Part shown: piece after piece, positions 43,436 to 51,961 of the stretch
How positions within the stretch are numbered: position 1 is the first letter of the stretch
Layout: each line of letters opens with the position of its first letter
DNA from: JBBQZP01 sp038207585
GTDB lineage: Bacteria; Pseudomonadota; Alphaproteobacteria; Rhodobacterales; Rhodobacteraceae
Length of the DNA: 64,000 bases
Assembly (NCBI GenBank): GCA_038207585.1
Contig: JBBQZP010000021.1
Location: 1 to 64,000, forward strand
Direction of reading: 5' to 3'
Notes under the pieces: model-generated
The model's input: the letters and a program-made list of their open reading frames with translations, nothing else
The model's database searches: none
What the model was told of the DNA's origin: nothing
Position numbers and translations under genes: made by a program

Positions 43436-44551
43436 TTAATTAGGAACTTTCCTTGCATTGCAATGATTTGCCGCAAATATAAGATTTTCGCGGCTTTCAG
43501 TTAAATATCCGGCGGCCAATAGTCTTTTAGCACCATCGCTGAACTCTGCCACAATGCTAAACCTATTCACTCTTTTAAGCCAATCCAAAGTATTTTCCTT
43601 TGGTAATACCATAAGCACGACGCTAGCTTTACTATCCATTTTAATTAAGACTGGCTTTGATTGTGTGATCCAAAAAACATCAGTGTCTAGCGTTATGGAT
43701 CTAATGGGTGGATTCTCAAAATCAAAATCACCCACTAGCTCAATTGCGATGAATAATTTTCCAGGCGATTCCTCTTGGCAGAATTGACTCACTTGGAATT
43801 GGCGCTTATCGTCACTGATCGGTCGAACAAAGGCTCGCCAGCCGTTGAACCAGAAATCCAACCGCCACGCAGTTTGTGCTGTCGGAAGATGGCCAGTGAT
43901 CATTAAAATCGCTTTGGGATCGCTGGGTTCAAAGCCAGACTTTTCAACACCAGGATACCTCGAGATTCCCCAACCATCGACATCCTCACGATCCATCCAG
44001 ACTATTTCTTGTGGGGCAACATAAGTCACATAGGCTGCAACCGCACCATATGGAACGCCATGAGTAACGGCGAACTCTGCCAACTCGTTATTGCAATCCT
44101 CATTTGCAATGCCATTCACCGAGCACGAGTGCTGTCCAAAGCGCCCGAATGGTTCGACAGTTCGATATCGTCCCCCAATAAACAAAATGGAGGCACAAGC
44201 AGAGGCGCATTCTGCCCCACTTTCGATGACGGTATGAAACGGTGCTGAATCCATAAACTCAGAAATTTTTATTGCTTCATCTACGCTGCCACCGGGGCTA
44301 TCTAGCAAAAGTATTGGATATCCATATTCTGATGGCTTAGCTAACTCCGCCGCTAACTTGAACCGTTCAGCGCTACCTGACACTATATCTCCCTCAAATT
44401 TCAAGACTGTTTTGCCTCTCCATTGAACAGTCGAAATGCTCTCGGCAGATACAACTGTGCCAAATTCCATTAGAGAAAGTAGAGAGACAACGACATATCC
44501 CAAGAGCGTAAAAATACGCGTTTGATTTGAGAATAGCTTTAGAAATTGCAT
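43436..44551 (-). CDS. ClpP/crotonase-like periplasmic protein (COG3904 type), AT-rich
   Basis: A 371-residue protein with an N-terminal membrane anchor or signal (FTLLGYVVVSLLSLMEFGTVVSA). The N-terminal half has a ClpP/crotonase-like fold signature: FEGDIVSGSAERF, LLLDSPGGSVDEA and the nucleophile region GAECASACASILFIGG, followed by RFGQHSC with a possible His. The C-terminal half (about residues 215-371) is unlike anything I recognise. The gene is clearly AT-richer than its neighbours and is flanked by short AT-rich spacers, suggesting transfer. GGAGG supports the start. Activity is unproved. Confidence 0.75.
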   Translation of the reverse strand: MQFLKLFSNQTRIFTLLGYVVVSLLSLMEFGTVVSAESISTVQWRGKTVLKFEGDIVSGSAERFKLAAELAKPSEYGYPILLLDSPGGSVDEAIKISEFMDSAPFHTVIESGAECASACASILFIGGRYRTVEPFGRFGQHSCSVNGIANEDCNNELAEFAVTHGVPYGAVAAYVTYVAPQEIVWMDREDVDGWGISRYPGVEKSGFEPSDPKAILMITGHLPTAQTAWRLDFWFNGWRAFVRPISDDKRQFQVSQFCQEESPGKLFIAIELVGDFDFENPPIRSITLDTDVFWITQSKPVLIKMDSKASVVLMVLPKENTLDWLKRVNRFSIVAEFSDGAKRLLAAGYLTESRENLIFAANHCNARKVPN

Positions 44552-44615
44552 ATTGGCCTCCAGCTCGGAAAGTAACAAGCAAGTTTGTATTCTTAAACAT
44601 CTTTGGGACACCCCC

Positions 44616-45815
44616 TCACCCCAACGCAATCAAACACGCCTGCACCGAGTGGTAGATATCCGGTTTCCCCTCAAACACCCGCTCCATGGGTCGCAAGTCT
44701 TCGTCCAGTTCCGGATACCAACCGCCCCGCTGATGGTCGATCACATGGGCGTCGACAAAGCCCCAGATGCGGCGATACCAGTCCTCGAACCGCTGGTCGC
44801 CGCCCGTGCGGCGCAGGGTGGCGGCGGCGGCGATGCCTTCGGCGCAGGGCCACCAGAAGCGGTCGGCGCGGTCGGGGTTATTCTTCCAATCCATCGTATA
44901 GTAGAACCCGCCGGTATCCGGCGCCCAGCCGATGCGGCAGGTTTCCAGAAACAGCGCGCGGGCGGCCTCGATCATCCAGCCATTGGCGCGGCCGCCGTGA
45001 TCCCAGAGTTCGGCCAGAAGGCGGCTCCATTCCAGCGCGTGGCCCGGCGTGTGACCTGCGGGGCGGAACATCGGGTTGCCGGCATAGGTGCGGTCCAAAT
45101 CCCAGCTTTCGGTGAAATGCTCGCCCACGCGCCAGCCCAAAGCGCGGGCGTGGCGGTTGATGATCAGATCCGCGATGCGTTCGGCCATCACCAGATAGTC
45201 GCGTCGCCCGGTTGCCGCATGGGCGGCCATCAGCGCCTCAGTCAGGTGCATGTTCGAATTCTGCCCGCGGTAGGGGCCAAGCGGTTGCCAGTCGGCGGTG
45301 AATTCTTCCCGCGCGGCACCGACGGTATCATCCCAAAAGCGGGTCAGCAGAATGTCGGTCACATCCTGTAGCAGGCGGTCGGCATCGGGGTGGCCTACCG
45401 ATTTGGCCGAAGCCGCAGCCAGCAGCACGAAAGCGTGGCCATATGCCTGTTTGGTGGCATCGACCGGGGCACCGTTCGCCACAGTCCAGAAATAGCCGCC
45501 ATGCCCCGCGTCGCGGTGGGCGTTCCACAGATAGGACATGCCGTGGTCGATCATCCGGTCCGCCCCCGGCAGGCCCAGACGGTGTGCCAAGGAAAAGCAA
45601 TGCACCAGCCGCGTGGTTTCGTGCAGGCCCCGGTTGGGCGTTGGCAAGGGGCGGCCATCCGTGGCCAACGGATAGAACCCGCCCGAGGGATCAAGCGCGT
45701 TGTGCTGGAACAGCGCGAACAGGCGGCGTGCCTGATCCATCAACCAGTCGCGATGCGCCGGGCGCGCGGTGAAATCGGGGCTGGTGGCCCCCGCCCAATG
45801 AATATGACCCTGCAT
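44616..45815 (-). CDS. AGE-family sugar isomerase/epimerase
   Basis: A 399-residue (alpha/alpha)6-barrel protein of the N-acylglucosamine 2-epimerase family. Catalytic His regions RGQNSNMHLTEAL and AGHTPGHALEWSRLL are visible, and the C-terminus is KPDIYHSVQACLIALG. The family covers mannose isomerase (YihS/ManI), cellobiose epimerase and others; ending and length favour a mannose/glucose-type aldose-ketose isomerase. It is divergent from the aminopeptidase gene, with small palindromes in between. No kinase or transporter stands next to it. Confidence 0.87.
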   Translation of the reverse strand: MQGHIHWAGATSPDFTARPAHRDWLMDQARRLFALFQHNALDPSGGFYPLATDGRPLPTPNRGLHETTRLVHCFSLAHRLGLPGADRMIDHGMSYLWNAHRDAGHGGYFWTVANGAPVDATKQAYGHAFVLLAAASAKSVGHPDADRLLQDVTDILLTRFWDDTVGAAREEFTADWQPLGPYRGQNSNMHLTEALMAAHAATGRRDYLVMAERIADLIINRHARALGWRVGEHFTESWDLDRTYAGNPMFRPAGHTPGHALEWSRLLAELWDHGGRANGWMIEAARALFLETCRIGWAPDTGGFYYTMDWKNNPDRADRFWWPCAEGIAAAATLRRTGGDQRFEDWYRRIWGFVDAHVIDHQRGGWYPELDEDLRPMERVFEGKPDIYHSVQACLIALG

Positions 45816-45885
45816 GGATACCCCCCCCGAACGCCGCAGTCGCGAAACCGTGGTCCGCCGCGCGCAAAATGTCTAGCAGGCGATT

Positions 45886-45907
45886 GGCAAATTGCCGCTG
45901 GTACCAG
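45886..45907. promoter_or_regulatory. two small palindromes in the divergent promoter region
   Basis: GGCAA-A-TTGCC (45886-45896) and CTGGTACCAG (45898-45907) are adjacent perfect inverted repeats in the 150-bp space between the divergent AGE-family and M29 genes. They may be operator sites for a regulator not encoded beside them. Chance is possible at this size. Confidence 0.3.
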
Positions 45908-45965
45908 TTGCAACCGCAAGCAGATGGGGCGACGATGCAGCCGTGAAATCACGCCAGAGGATACC

Positions 45966-47204
45966 ATGAAAGACCACACCCCGCAGGATGACATGCTGGA
46001 CCGGATGGCCGAGGTCACGGTGCGCACCGGCCTGAACCTGCAACCGGGGCAGGATCTGTTCCTGACGGCCCCGGTGACGGCGCTGCCTCTGGTGCGCAGA
46101 ATCGCGGCGGCGGCTTACCGAGCGGGTGCCGGCCTAGTGACGCCGCTGTTGTCGGACGAGGCGGTGACGCTGGCGCGGTTTGAAAACGCGGGGGACGCGA
46201 GTTTCGACCGCGCGCCGGGCTGGCTTTATGAAGGCATGGCCAAGGCGTTTGGGGCCAACACCGCGCGGCTGGCGATTGTGGGCGACAACCCGATGCTGCT
46301 TGCGGAACAAGACCCGGCCAAGGTTTCGCGGGCTGGCAAGGCCAATGCGATGGCCTATCAGCCTGCGCTGAAGATGATTTCCGAGTTTCACATCAACTGG
46401 AACATCGTGGCTTATCCCGGCCCGGCATGGGCGCGGCTTGTGTTTCCGGATCTGCCCGAGTCCGAGGCCGTTCAGGCGCTGACAAACGCCATCTACGCCG
46501 CGTCGCGCATCACCGGGGAAGACCCGGTCGCCGACTGGGCCGCGCATAACGCAAATCTTGCCAAACGCTCGGCCTGGCTGAACGGGCAGCGCTTTGCCGC
46601 ACTGCATTTCAAAGGGCCGGGCACCGATCTGACCGTGGGGCTGGCCGATGGGCATGAATGGGCGGGCGGTGCGTCGCAGGCGCAGAACGGCATCATCTGC
46701 AACCCCAATATCCCGACGGAAGAGGTGTTCACCACACCCCACGCCCTGCGGGTGGAAGGCCATGTCTGCGCCACCAAACCGCTGTCGCATCAGGGCAGCC
46801 TGATCGAGAATATCGCGGTAAAGTTCGAAGCCGGGCGCATCGTGGAGGCCCGCGCCACCCGTGGCGAGGCCGTTCTGCAAAAGGTGTTGGAGGCAGACGA
46901 GGGTGCGCGGCGTCTGGGCGAAGTGGCGCTGGTGCCCCATTCCTCGCCGATCTCGGCCTCGGGACTGCTCTTTTACAACACGCTTTTCGATGAAAACGCG
47001 GCCTGTCATATCGCCTTGGGCCAGTGTTATTCAAAATGCTTCGTCAATGGCGCGAACCTGACACCTGATCAGATCGCCGCACAGGGCGGCAACAAAAGTG
47101 TTATCCATATCGACTGGATGATCGGCTCGGATCAGGTGGATATCGACGGCATCGGCGCAGACGGCACCCGCACCCCGGTGTTCCGCAAAGGCGAATGGGC
47201 GTGA
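45966..47204 (+). CDS. M29-family aminopeptidase (thermophilic metalloprotease type)
   Basis: A 412-residue cytoplasmic metallo-aminopeptidase of family M29 (AmpS/aminopeptidase T). The conserved Glu pair in NIPTEEVFTTP, EVALVPHSSPIS, the His in CHIALGQCY, and HIDWMIGS near the C-terminus are the expected metal ligands. The length is normal. ATG at 45966 follows AGAGGA. It ends overlapping the hydrolase gene by ten bases. It would complete breakdown of peptides taken up by the Opp system. Confidence 0.93.
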   Translation: MKDHTPQDDMLDRMAEVTVRTGLNLQPGQDLFLTAPVTALPLVRRIAAAAYRAGAGLVTPLLSDEAVTLARFENAGDASFDRAPGWLYEGMAKAFGANTARLAIVGDNPMLLAEQDPAKVSRAGKANAMAYQPALKMISEFHINWNIVAYPGPAWARLVFPDLPESEAVQALTNAIYAASRITGEDPVADWAAHNANLAKRSAWLNGQRFAALHFKGPGTDLTVGLADGHEWAGGASQAQNGIICNPNIPTEEVFTTPHALRVEGHVCATKPLSHQGSLIENIAVKFEAGRIVEARATRGEAVLQKVLEADEGARRLGEVALVPHSSPISASGLLFYNTLFDENAACHIALGQCYSKCFVNGANLTPDQIAAQGGNKSVIHIDWMIGSDQVDIDGIGADGTRTPVFRKGEWA

Positions 47205-48406
47205 GCATATCCGCCACCAACCGCGTTGACGGCGCCCGCCCAGATGCGCCGGACCTTGCGGCTAGGGGGCCACATCCGGTGGGGGTGGCGCACCTGACGC
47301 TGATCAATGCCGGCCAGATTGATGTGAGGAACGCCACATCCGCCATTGGTCCTTTGGTCGACCGGGTAATTCCGGTTGAAGTCTGGTATCCAGCCGCGCC
47401 CGGCACGCAACCCGGCACCACCTATGACACGATCCTGCGCGATGGGGTGACGCCGATCCGGTTGCACGGCGCCGCCTGTCGTGATGCAACACCCGAACCG
47501 GGGCGCTATCCTCTGGTCATCCTCTCGCACGGCTATCCCGGCAACCGCTTTTTGATGAGCCATCTGGCCGAAAACCTTGCCTCCAAGGGCTATGTAGTGG
47601 CCAGCCTTGATCATCAGGGCTCCACCTACGATGATCAGGCGGCGTTTGGCGAAACGCTGGTGCATCGCCCGCTGGACCAGAGGTTCGCGATTGATGCGCT
47701 GGCGGGGGCAGATCATCCGGTAGCAGCGCTGATGGATACCGGGCGCGTCGGCATTATCGGCTATTCGATGGGCGGGTATGGCGCGCTGGTGCTGGGCGGC
47801 GCGGGCATCACACAAGCGGCTGTCGATCACCCCGATACCGCGCCTTTTGACATTCTGGCCCGCCACCTTGCCGGATCGCCCGTGCATGACGCGCTACCCG
47901 ACACGCGCATCCTCTGCATCATCACCTTCGGCCCATGGGGGCGGCAGCGCGGGGTGTGGGACGCGGCGGGTCTTTCGGGCCTGCGGGTGCCTACACTGAT
48001 CATTGCGGGATCAGTTGATGACGTGTCGGGCTATGCCGACGGCATGCGCCTGATCTTTACGCAAAGCACTGGCACCGACCGGCATCTGCTGACCTTTGCA
48101 AACGCCGGACACAATGCCGCAGCGCCGATCCCGGCCCCTGCCGAAAGCTGGGTGGCGTCGCCACATCTGGATTTCATTCCCTTCCAGCATTACGCCGACA
48201 AGGTCTGGGACACTGTGCGCATGAACGGCATCGGCCAGCATTTTGCGACGGCCTTTCTGGGGATTCACCTGAAAGACCAGACGGAAATGCAGAATTATCT
48301 TGGCGCCGACGGCCTGCCTGACACCTGCGACTGGCCGGGCTTCGAACCAGGAACCGCGCTTGGCCTGCGGTTCGAGACGCTGCGCAAGGGCCGCACAGGC
48401 ACCTGA
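47195..48406 (+). CDS. alpha/beta hydrolase (dienelactone-hydrolase/PAF-acetylhydrolase-like)
   Basis: A 403-residue hydrolase. YPLVILSHGYPGNRF marks the oxyanion strand, GIIGYSMGGYGAL the nucleophile elbow, AGSVDDVSGY the probable acid, and FANAGHNAAA the His. The N-terminal region resembles bacterial PAF-acetylhydrolase-like enzymes. No signal peptide is visible. The substrate is unknown. Its overlap with the aminopeptidase gene suggests one transcript. Confidence 0.82.
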   Translation: MGVSISATNRVDGARPDAPDLAARGPHPVGVAHLTLINAGQIDVRNATSAIGPLVDRVIPVEVWYPAAPGTQPGTTYDTILRDGVTPIRLHGAACRDATPEPGRYPLVILSHGYPGNRFLMSHLAENLASKGYVVASLDHQGSTYDDQAAFGETLVHRPLDQRFAIDALAGADHPVAALMDTGRVGIIGYSMGGYGALVLGGAGITQAAVDHPDTAPFDILARHLAGSPVHDALPDTRILCIITFGPWGRQRGVWDAAGLSGLRVPTLIIAGSVDDVSGYADGMRLIFTQSTGTDRHLLTFANAGHNAAAPIPAPAESWVASPHLDFIPFQHYADKVWDTVRMNGIGQHFATAFLGIHLKDQTEMQNYLGADGLPDTCDWPGFEPGTALGLRFETLRKGRTGT

Positions 48407-48510
48407 ATTCGTACAGATTTCACATGGTTGAAACCTGACTGTGGCCCCGCACCGATACCTCATCGCCACCGAGGAGGCGCGCATCTGCATTTTGCTCAGT
48501 CTTACGAGGC

Positions 48511-48963
48511 GTGACCAAGGTTTTCGGCATCAAACGGGCCGTCGACAACGCGAAGGCCGAGATCGCCCGCCGCTGCAGAACCGGCACCATCGACATGGCC
48601 GCGCTGGGCGCACTGTCCGTTGCCAAGGCATACCTGACCGACCCGAACGCGGGTGATCTGGAACCGACCACGGCCTATCGCACGCTGGACCAGTCTTTCG
48701 GCGAAGCGAAATTCTGTGGCGGGCACCAGCAGAGCATCGTCGGCGTGGCCTCCGGCGTTTTCGCGGCGGGCGGGTCTTGGGCCGACGGTCTGGGCAACCG
48801 GGCAGTCGGCTCCAACTCTGGCGCTTTCTGCAAGGCCGCTGATGCGGGCCTCGTGACCATGAACGACATCGCGCAAATCTGGAAATCCAAGCTGACCCCG
48901 GAGGGCCCGATGGTGGTGCGCCCGGCGCTGCCGCAGGACGCAAAGACAAGGCAACGCAAGTGA
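48511..48963 (+). pseudogene. phnD: decayed phosphonate-binding protein gene (phnD remnant)
   Basis: The 150-codon frame keeps recognisable PhnD blocks: TGTIDMAALGALSVAKAYLTDPNA (ends GTIDMAALGA and YLTDPNA) from the N-terminal lobe and CGGHQQSIVGVASG, AGGSWADGLGN, and VTMNDIAQIWKSKLTPEGPMVV from the C-terminal lobe. The signal peptide, the first part and about 60 residues of the middle are missing, and the C-terminus is cut short. The GTG start has no usable ribosome site. It lies next to the C-P lyase regulator gene phnF. The comparison with intact PhnD is from memory. No phnC or phnE is here. Confidence 0.75.
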
Positions 48964-49005
48964 CGGCCGACCGGTGGGAAACCGATCCGGGATACGCCCG
49001 CAATC

Positions 49006-49022
49006 TTCATGCTTTGCATGAA
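49006..49022. other. short hairpin between phnD remnant and phnF
   Basis: TTCATGC-TTT-GCATGAA is a perfect 7-bp inverted repeat in the short space between the convergent phnD remnant and phnF. It lacks a T-run on either strand. It could be a weak bidirectional stop. Confidence 0.35.
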
Positions 49023-49026
49023 CGGA

Positions 49027-49752
49027 TCAATCCGGCTCCACGCTGAGCGTCACACGGTCTGACGCAAACCACGTCAGCCCGTATTCCACCGCAACCCGGC
49101 CTGCATCCACGTTCACCGCCTCGGTCCGGATCAATGGTGAGCCTTCGCGCAGGCGCAACAGGTTCGCCTGCGTCGCCGTTGCCAGTTGGGCGGTAATGCG
49201 TGTGCTGGCGCGGGTGTAATCGGCCACGCCGTTCAACGCCAAAGCCCGCGTCACGGACGTTTCCGCCCGCAACGCCTGTGGCAGATCGGGCATCCGCGCC
49301 GCAGGAAAGACCGACCGGAAGACCGCAATCGGCACCTCGTCGGCCAGCGATACACCTTCGGCCACATGCACAAGGTCCACCCCCAGCGCCGCCGCCTCCA
49401 TTGCATCGGCGGGACGGGTCACCAGCGCCAGAATCTGCCGCCCCGGCAAGCGCCCGGCCAGTGCCAGGTTCTGCTGCAACCGCACCCGCCGCCCCAAAGG
49501 ATACTCCAGCGACAGGGTCGTGACGAACACCCCCGCCCCGCGCCGCGAATGAACGATCCCTTCGGCCGCCAGCGCCGCCAACCCCTGCCGCACGGTATGC
49601 CGGTTTACGCCAAACCGCGCCGCAAACTCGGCCTCGGTCGGCAGCTTGGTGCCCGGCAGATAATGCCCCACCGCAATTTCGGCGCGCAGCGTGCGGGCGA
49701 TGGCTTTCCAAAGCGCCTCTCGGCGGGGGGGAGGCAACGGGTCAGCGTCCAT
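49027..49752 (-). CDS. phnF: GntR/HutC-family regulator PhnF
   Basis: A 241-residue regulator with an N-terminal winged helix (LPTEAEFAARFGVNRHTVRQGLAALAAEG, ends LPTEAEFAARF and LAALAAEG) and a C-terminal UTRA ligand domain (ADEVPIAVFRSVFPAARMPD). It is divergent from phnG with 120 bases between them, the usual position of phnF. It likely represses the C-P lyase operon and itself through the repeated TTGTCTAG/TTGTATAG element at 49827-49842. Confidence 0.92.
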   Translation of the reverse strand: MDADPLPPPRREALWKAIARTLRAEIAVGHYLPGTKLPTEAEFAARFGVNRHTVRQGLAALAAEGIVHSRRGAGVFVTTLSLEYPLGRRVRLQQNLALAGRLPGRQILALVTRPADAMEAAALGVDLVHVAEGVSLADEVPIAVFRSVFPAARMPDLPQALRAETSVTRALALNGVADYTRASTRITAQLATATQANLLRLREGSPLIRTEAVNVDAGRVAVEYGLTWFASDRVTLSVEPD

Positions 49753-49759
49753 CTGCGTC

Positions 49760-49777
49760 CTGTCACAAAGGTTTCAT
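49760..49777 (+). promoter_or_regulatory. putative Pho box
   Basis: CTGTCAC-AAAG-GTTTCAT resembles the PhoB direct repeat CTGTCAT-N4-CTGTCAT, with a full first half and 5 of 7 in the second. It lies in the phnF-phnG divergent region, where phosphate-starvation control would be expected. Distance to the phnG start, about 95 bases, is reasonable for a PhoB site. Confidence 0.5.
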
Positions 49778-49826
49778 GGCTTTTTAAGGAAATGAGCTTG
49801 CGGCAGCTTGATCCTTCGGCCTATAT

Positions 49827-49842
49827 TTGTCTAGTTGTATAG
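49827..49842 (+). promoter_or_regulatory. tandem repeat, probable PhnF operator
   Basis: TTGTCTAG and TTGTATAG stand directly in tandem (7 of 8 identical) 30 bases before phnG. Each holds a GT-TA core as in HutC/GntR operators. Position near the likely phnG promoter supports repression by PhnF. An overlapping looser inverted repeat GTTGTA...TGCAAC runs to 49852. Confidence 0.5.
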
Positions 49843-49872
49843 TAATTGCAACAACTTCACAAGGTGTCCAGC

Positions 49873-50310
49873 ATGATTGCCGATATGACAGAACGCAAAG
49901 GCTGGATGGGCCTTCTGGCCCGCGCCACGCCGCTGGCTTTGGCCGCTCGGATCGGCCCACGCCCCGTGCATGACCTGCTGCGCGCGCCCGAGGTGGGTGC
50001 GGTGATGGTGCGCGGGCGGGCTGGCGGCACGGGAAACGCCTTCAATCTAGGCGAGATGACAGTGACCCGCTGTGCTGTGCGGCTGACCACGGGCGAGGTT
50101 GGCCACGCCTATGTGCAGGGCCGCGACAAGGCGCATGCGCTGGATGCAGCGCTGATTGATGCGTTGATGCAGGGCGATCAGGCGGTGGCGGTGCGCGCGC
50201 GGGTGCTGGACCCGTTGGCGCAGGCCGAGGCCGACGCCCGCCGCCTGCGCTCAGAAAAGGCCGCTGCAACCAAGGTCGAGTTCTTTACGCTGGTGCGGGG
50301 GGAAGACTGA
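49873..50310 (+). CDS. phnG: C-P lyase complex subunit PhnG
   Basis: A 145-residue subunit of the PhnGHIJ core complex, which attaches the phosphonate to ribose from ATP and then cleaves the C-P bond. The family pattern is present: LMVR-like VMVRGRAGGTGNAFNLGEMTVTRCAV (ends VMVRGRAGG and EMTVTRCAV) and GHAYVQGRDKAHAL. ATG at 49873 has AAGGTG six bases upstream; earlier TTG start is unlikely. TGATG overlap with phnH. Confidence 0.94.
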   Translation: MIADMTERKGWMGLLARATPLALAARIGPRPVHDLLRAPEVGAVMVRGRAGGTGNAFNLGEMTVTRCAVRLTTGEVGHAYVQGRDKAHALDAALIDALMQGDQAVAVRARVLDPLAQAEADARRLRSEKAAATKVEFFTLVRGED

Positions 50311-50879
50311 TGCACGCCGATGCACTTGCCGGCGGATTTGCCAGCGCACCCGAGCAATCGTCGCGCGTCTTTCGCGCAGCGCTGGACGCCATGTCGCGCC
50401 CCGGCACGATTGTGGGCGTTGCGGGCGCTGCCCCGCCCAAGCCTCTGTCGCCCGCTGCGGGCGCGCTGATCCTGACGCTGTGTGACCGCACCACGCCGCT
50501 GTTTCTTGCGCCGTCGCATGACACGGCCGAGGTGCGCCAATGGATAGCCTTTCACTGTGCCGCACCGATTGTTGCCGCAGATGCCGCATCGTTCGCGGTC
50601 GGCACATGGGCAGCGCTGGCCCCTTTGGACCGCTTTTCCATCGGCACGCCAGAGTATCCTGACCGCTCTGCCACGCTGATCGCGGAGATGGAGACATTGG
50701 TCGCATCCGGCCCGCGCCTTACCGGCCCCGGCATCCGGAACGAAGCCCGCCTGTCGCTGCCCGAAACACAAGCCTTCCGCGCCAATGCCGCCCGCTTTCC
50801 GCTGGGGTGGGACATGTTCCTGACGGCAGGCAACCAGATCGCCGCCCTGCCACGCACAACGAAAGTCGAGGCCGCCTGA
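50310..50879 (+). CDS. phnH: C-P lyase complex subunit PhnH
   Basis: A 189-residue subunit of the core complex. Typical segments are FASAPEQSSRVFRAALDAMSRPG (ends FASAPEQSS and ALDAMSRPG), LTLCDRTTPLFLAP, and GPGIRNEARLSL. It shares its stop/start (TGATG) with phnI and phnG, so the core subunits are translated in a coupled way at equal dose. Confidence 0.95.
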   Translation: MHADALAGGFASAPEQSSRVFRAALDAMSRPGTIVGVAGAAPPKPLSPAAGALILTLCDRTTPLFLAPSHDTAEVRQWIAFHCAAPIVAADAASFAVGTWAALAPLDRFSIGTPEYPDRSATLIAEMETLVASGPRLTGPGIRNEARLSLPETQAFRANAARFPLGWDMFLTAGNQIAALPRTTKVEAA

Positions 50880-51961
50880 TGTATGTTGCAGTCAAGGGCG
50901 GCGAGCGCGCGATTGAAAATGCCCACGCCTGGCTTGCCGAAGAACGGCGCGGGCCGGTCGATGTGCCAGAGCTTTCGGTAGCGCAAATCAAGGGCCAGAT
51001 GACGCTGGCGGTCAACCGGGTGATGGCCGAAGGCTCGCTTTATGACCGCGATCTGGCGGCGCTGGCGATCAAACAGGCGCGCGGCGATCTGATCGAGGCT
51101 ATCTTCCTGATCCGCGCCTACCGCACCACGCTGCCGCGCTTTGGCAATGCGCGGCCCGTGGATACAAGTGCTATGGCACCGATCCGACGCATCTCGGCCA
51201 CGTTCAAGGATGCACCCGGCGGGCAGGTTCTTGGCCCGACATTCGATTACACGCACCGGCTGCTGGATTTCAAGCTGCTGGCCGAGGGCGGCATAGTGCC
51301 TGCGGCGGTAACCGCCCCGGCACTGGCGGAAACCGCACCCCATATCCTTGATTTTCTGAACAAAGACCGCATGATACAGCCAGAAGTTGATACTTCGGAT
51401 GAACCCGGAGATCTGACCCGTACACCGCTGGAATTGCCTGCGGACCGCGCCTTGCGGCTTCAATCGCTTGCGCGCGGCGATGAAGGGTTCCTCTTGGGCC
51501 TCGCCTATTCCTCCCAGCGCGGCTATGGGCGCACGCATGCGTTTGTCGGCGAACTCCGCATCGGATCGGTCGAGGTGGAAATGGATATTCCCGAGCTTGG
51601 CTTTGAAATCTGCATCGGTGAAGTTGAAGTCACAGAATGCGAAACCGTGAACCAGTTCACCGGAAGCCGGACCCAGCCCGCGCAATTCACCCGTGGCTAT
51701 GGCCTGACCTTCGGGCAGTGTGAGCGCAAGGCGCTGGCGGTGGCATTGGTCGACCGCTCGCTGCGCTGGGCGGAACTGGGCGAGGATTTCGAGGGCGCTC
51801 CGGCACAGGACGAGGAATTCGTATTAAGCCACTGCGACAACATTCAGGCGACCGGATTTCTGGAACATATCAAACTGCCCCACTACGTCGACTTCCAGTC
51901 CGAACTGGAGCTGGTGCGCAAACTGCGTGCCGATGCGGCCCAAAGGGAGGCTGCGGAATGA
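50879..51961 (+). CDS. phnI: C-P lyase complex subunit PhnI
   Basis: A 360-residue subunit, the nucleosidase-like protein that with PhnG, H and L transfers phosphonate to the ribose of ATP. It starts MYVAVKGGERAIENAHAWLA, with later LDFKLLAEGG, FLLGLAYSSQRGYGRTHAFV, GEVEVTECETVNQF and HCDNIQATGFLEHIKLPHYVDFQ (ends HCDNIQATGF and LPHYVDFQ). Full length. It overlaps phnJ by four bases. Confidence 0.97.
   Translation: MYVAVKGGERAIENAHAWLAEERRGPVDVPELSVAQIKGQMTLAVNRVMAEGSLYDRDLAALAIKQARGDLIEAIFLIRAYRTTLPRFGNARPVDTSAMAPIRRISATFKDAPGGQVLGPTFDYTHRLLDFKLLAEGGIVPAAVTAPALAETAPHILDFLNKDRMIQPEVDTSDEPGDLTRTPLELPADRALRLQSLARGDEGFLLGLAYSSQRGYGRTHAFVGELRIGSVEVEMDIPELGFEICIGEVEVTECETVNQFTGSRTQPAQFTRGYGLTFGQCERKALAVALVDRSLRWAELGEDFEGAPAQDEEFVLSHCDNIQATGFLEHIKLPHYVDFQSELELVRKLRADAAQREAAE

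Noticed and set aside
48511..48963. Functional small phosphonate-binding protein
   Set aside because: Signal peptide, N-terminal part and a middle segment of PhnD are missing, the GTG start lacks a ribosome site, and phnC/phnE are absent.
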